The translations under genes and the position numbers were made by a program. Shown piece after piece: positions 4,864-5,201 of a stretch of DNA of 5,201 bases (positions are counted from its first letter, which is position 1; each line of letters opens with the position of its first letter). Source of the DNA: JBFGCA01 sp041567315 (GTDB taxonomy: Bacteria > Acidobacteriota > Thermoanaerobaculia > Multivoradales > JAHEKO01); NCBI GenBank assembly GCA_041567315.1, contig JBFGCA010000189.1, positions 1 through 5,201 of the forward strand. Direction: 5' to 3'. The notes beneath the pieces are model-generated. The model saw nothing but the letters and a program-made list of their open reading frames with translations, searched no databases and had not been told where the DNA came from.

Positions 4864-5201
4864 CAGGCCTTCCGTACCCGGGTGACCTCGCCGGCCAGGT
4901 AGCGCCGCATGAAGTCGTTCTCGTTGTCCGGGGTGTAGCCGGTGGTCGCCGGCTGCCAGACCCCCTTGCCGCCGAGGCCGCCGTCCTCGGCCTTGGTGAC
5001 CCGCACCAGGGTCTCCTTGGGGACGGTGTTCAAGGCGTGGTTGTCGGCCTCGCCCCCGAACAGGAAGCCCATGAACACCTTCGACTTGTGGAACAGGGTG
5101 TCGGTCTGGTGCATCGGCATGTGCCAGTTGCGGGTCACCGACTGCTGGGAGCCGTAGCGCAGGTTGGCCTGGTAGCCGGTGTTCTCCGACAGCGCCCGGC
5201 C
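4863..5201 (-). CDS. Catalytic alpha subunit of a type II DMSO-reductase-family molybdoenzyme, C-terminal 112 residues only (5' end outside window)
   Basis: The open frame continues to the right edge, so the start, any Tat signal, the N-terminal Fe-S motif and the molybdenum ligand are not visible. The visible part begins GRALSENTGYQANLRYG, then SQQSVTRNWHMPMHQTDTLFH. This is the kind of C-terminal, molybdopterin-dinucleotide-binding end found in NarG, NxrA, DdhA and EbdA relatives. It ends with KAEDGGLGGKGVWQPATTGY and MRRYLAGEVTRVRKA, which by memory resembles NxrA-like tails. An apparent start at 5138 is only an internal GTG coding Val and should not be taken as the gene start. The enzyme would use a bis-molybdopterin cofactor to move an oxygen atom or hydroxylate its substrate, passing electrons to the beta subunit encoded downstream. 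Its stop overlaps the next ATG by one base. Substrate cannot be called from this fragment; nitrite or nitrate is the best guess from the beta subunit. Confidence 0.9.
   Translation of the reverse strand, partial: GRALSENTGYQANLRYGSQQSVTRNWHMPMHQTDTLFHKSKVFMGFLFGGEADNHALNTVPKETLVRVTKAEDGGLGGKGVWQPATTGYTPDNENDFMRRYLAGEVTRVRKA

Noticed and set aside
2656..4902. A 748-codon plus-strand open frame opposite the chaperone, beta and 92-residue genes
   Set aside because: It is a shadow of strongly biased GC-rich codons on the other strand. Its product is repetitive Ala/Val/Gly/Leu/Glu sequence with no recognisable domain, while the minus strand encodes clear family proteins.
1..5201. CRISPR array, insertion sequence or transposase
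   Set aside because: No regularly spaced repeats, no transposase motifs and no flanking inverted repeats were seen on either strand.

Overview
The window is a GC-rich bacterial segment in which every gene I can support lies on the minus strand. It has two parts. From about 1397 to the right edge there is a tightly packed operon for a molybdenum enzyme of the type II DMSO-reductase family (the NarGH / NxrAB / DdhAB / EbdAB group). From about 58 to 1281 there is an accessory region of toxin-antitoxin-type genes. GC-rich genes with overlapping stops and starts, plus a Nitrospira-like NXR-type beta subunit, would fit lineages such as Acidobacteriota, Nitrospirota or NC10, but the sequence does not fix the phylum.

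Read in the direction of transcription (right to left), the redox operon runs as follows: the C-terminal 112 residues of the catalytic alpha subunit (cut by the window edge); a 92-residue unrecognised protein; the 422-residue iron-sulfur beta subunit; a 302-residue TorD/NarJ-type maturation chaperone; and a 335-residue unrecognised protein with a C-terminal cysteine cluster. Junctions are a 1-nt overlap, a 3-nt gap with a strong Shine-Dalgarno sequence, a 3-nt gap and a 4-nt overlap, so this is almost certainly one transcript. The alpha and beta subunits would form the molybdenum/Fe-S electron-transfer pair, and the chaperone would assist cofactor loading and export of alpha. The two unrecognised proteins are candidate accessory factors. 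By remembered similarity, beta is closest to the nitrite oxidoreductase (NxrB) type, so nitrite oxidation or nitrate reduction is the leading hypothesis. The substrate cannot be fixed from the fragment of alpha that is visible. No heme-b gamma subunit is present on the downstream side.

Just beyond the operon's last stop codon, at about 1363-1402 on the plus strand, is a short stretch that looks like the acceptor stem and T arm of a tRNA with the middle missing. It may be a tRNA remnant, a junction scar of a mobile element, or a hairpin terminator.

The accessory part holds a Phd/YefM-type antitoxin followed by an overlapping PIN-domain toxin (979-1281 and 563-982). A 244-base non-coding gap with a small hairpin and a perfect 12-bp palindrome comes next. 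Last is an AbrB/MazE-type antitoxin-like gene (58-318) with no toxin start codon in the remaining 57 bases.
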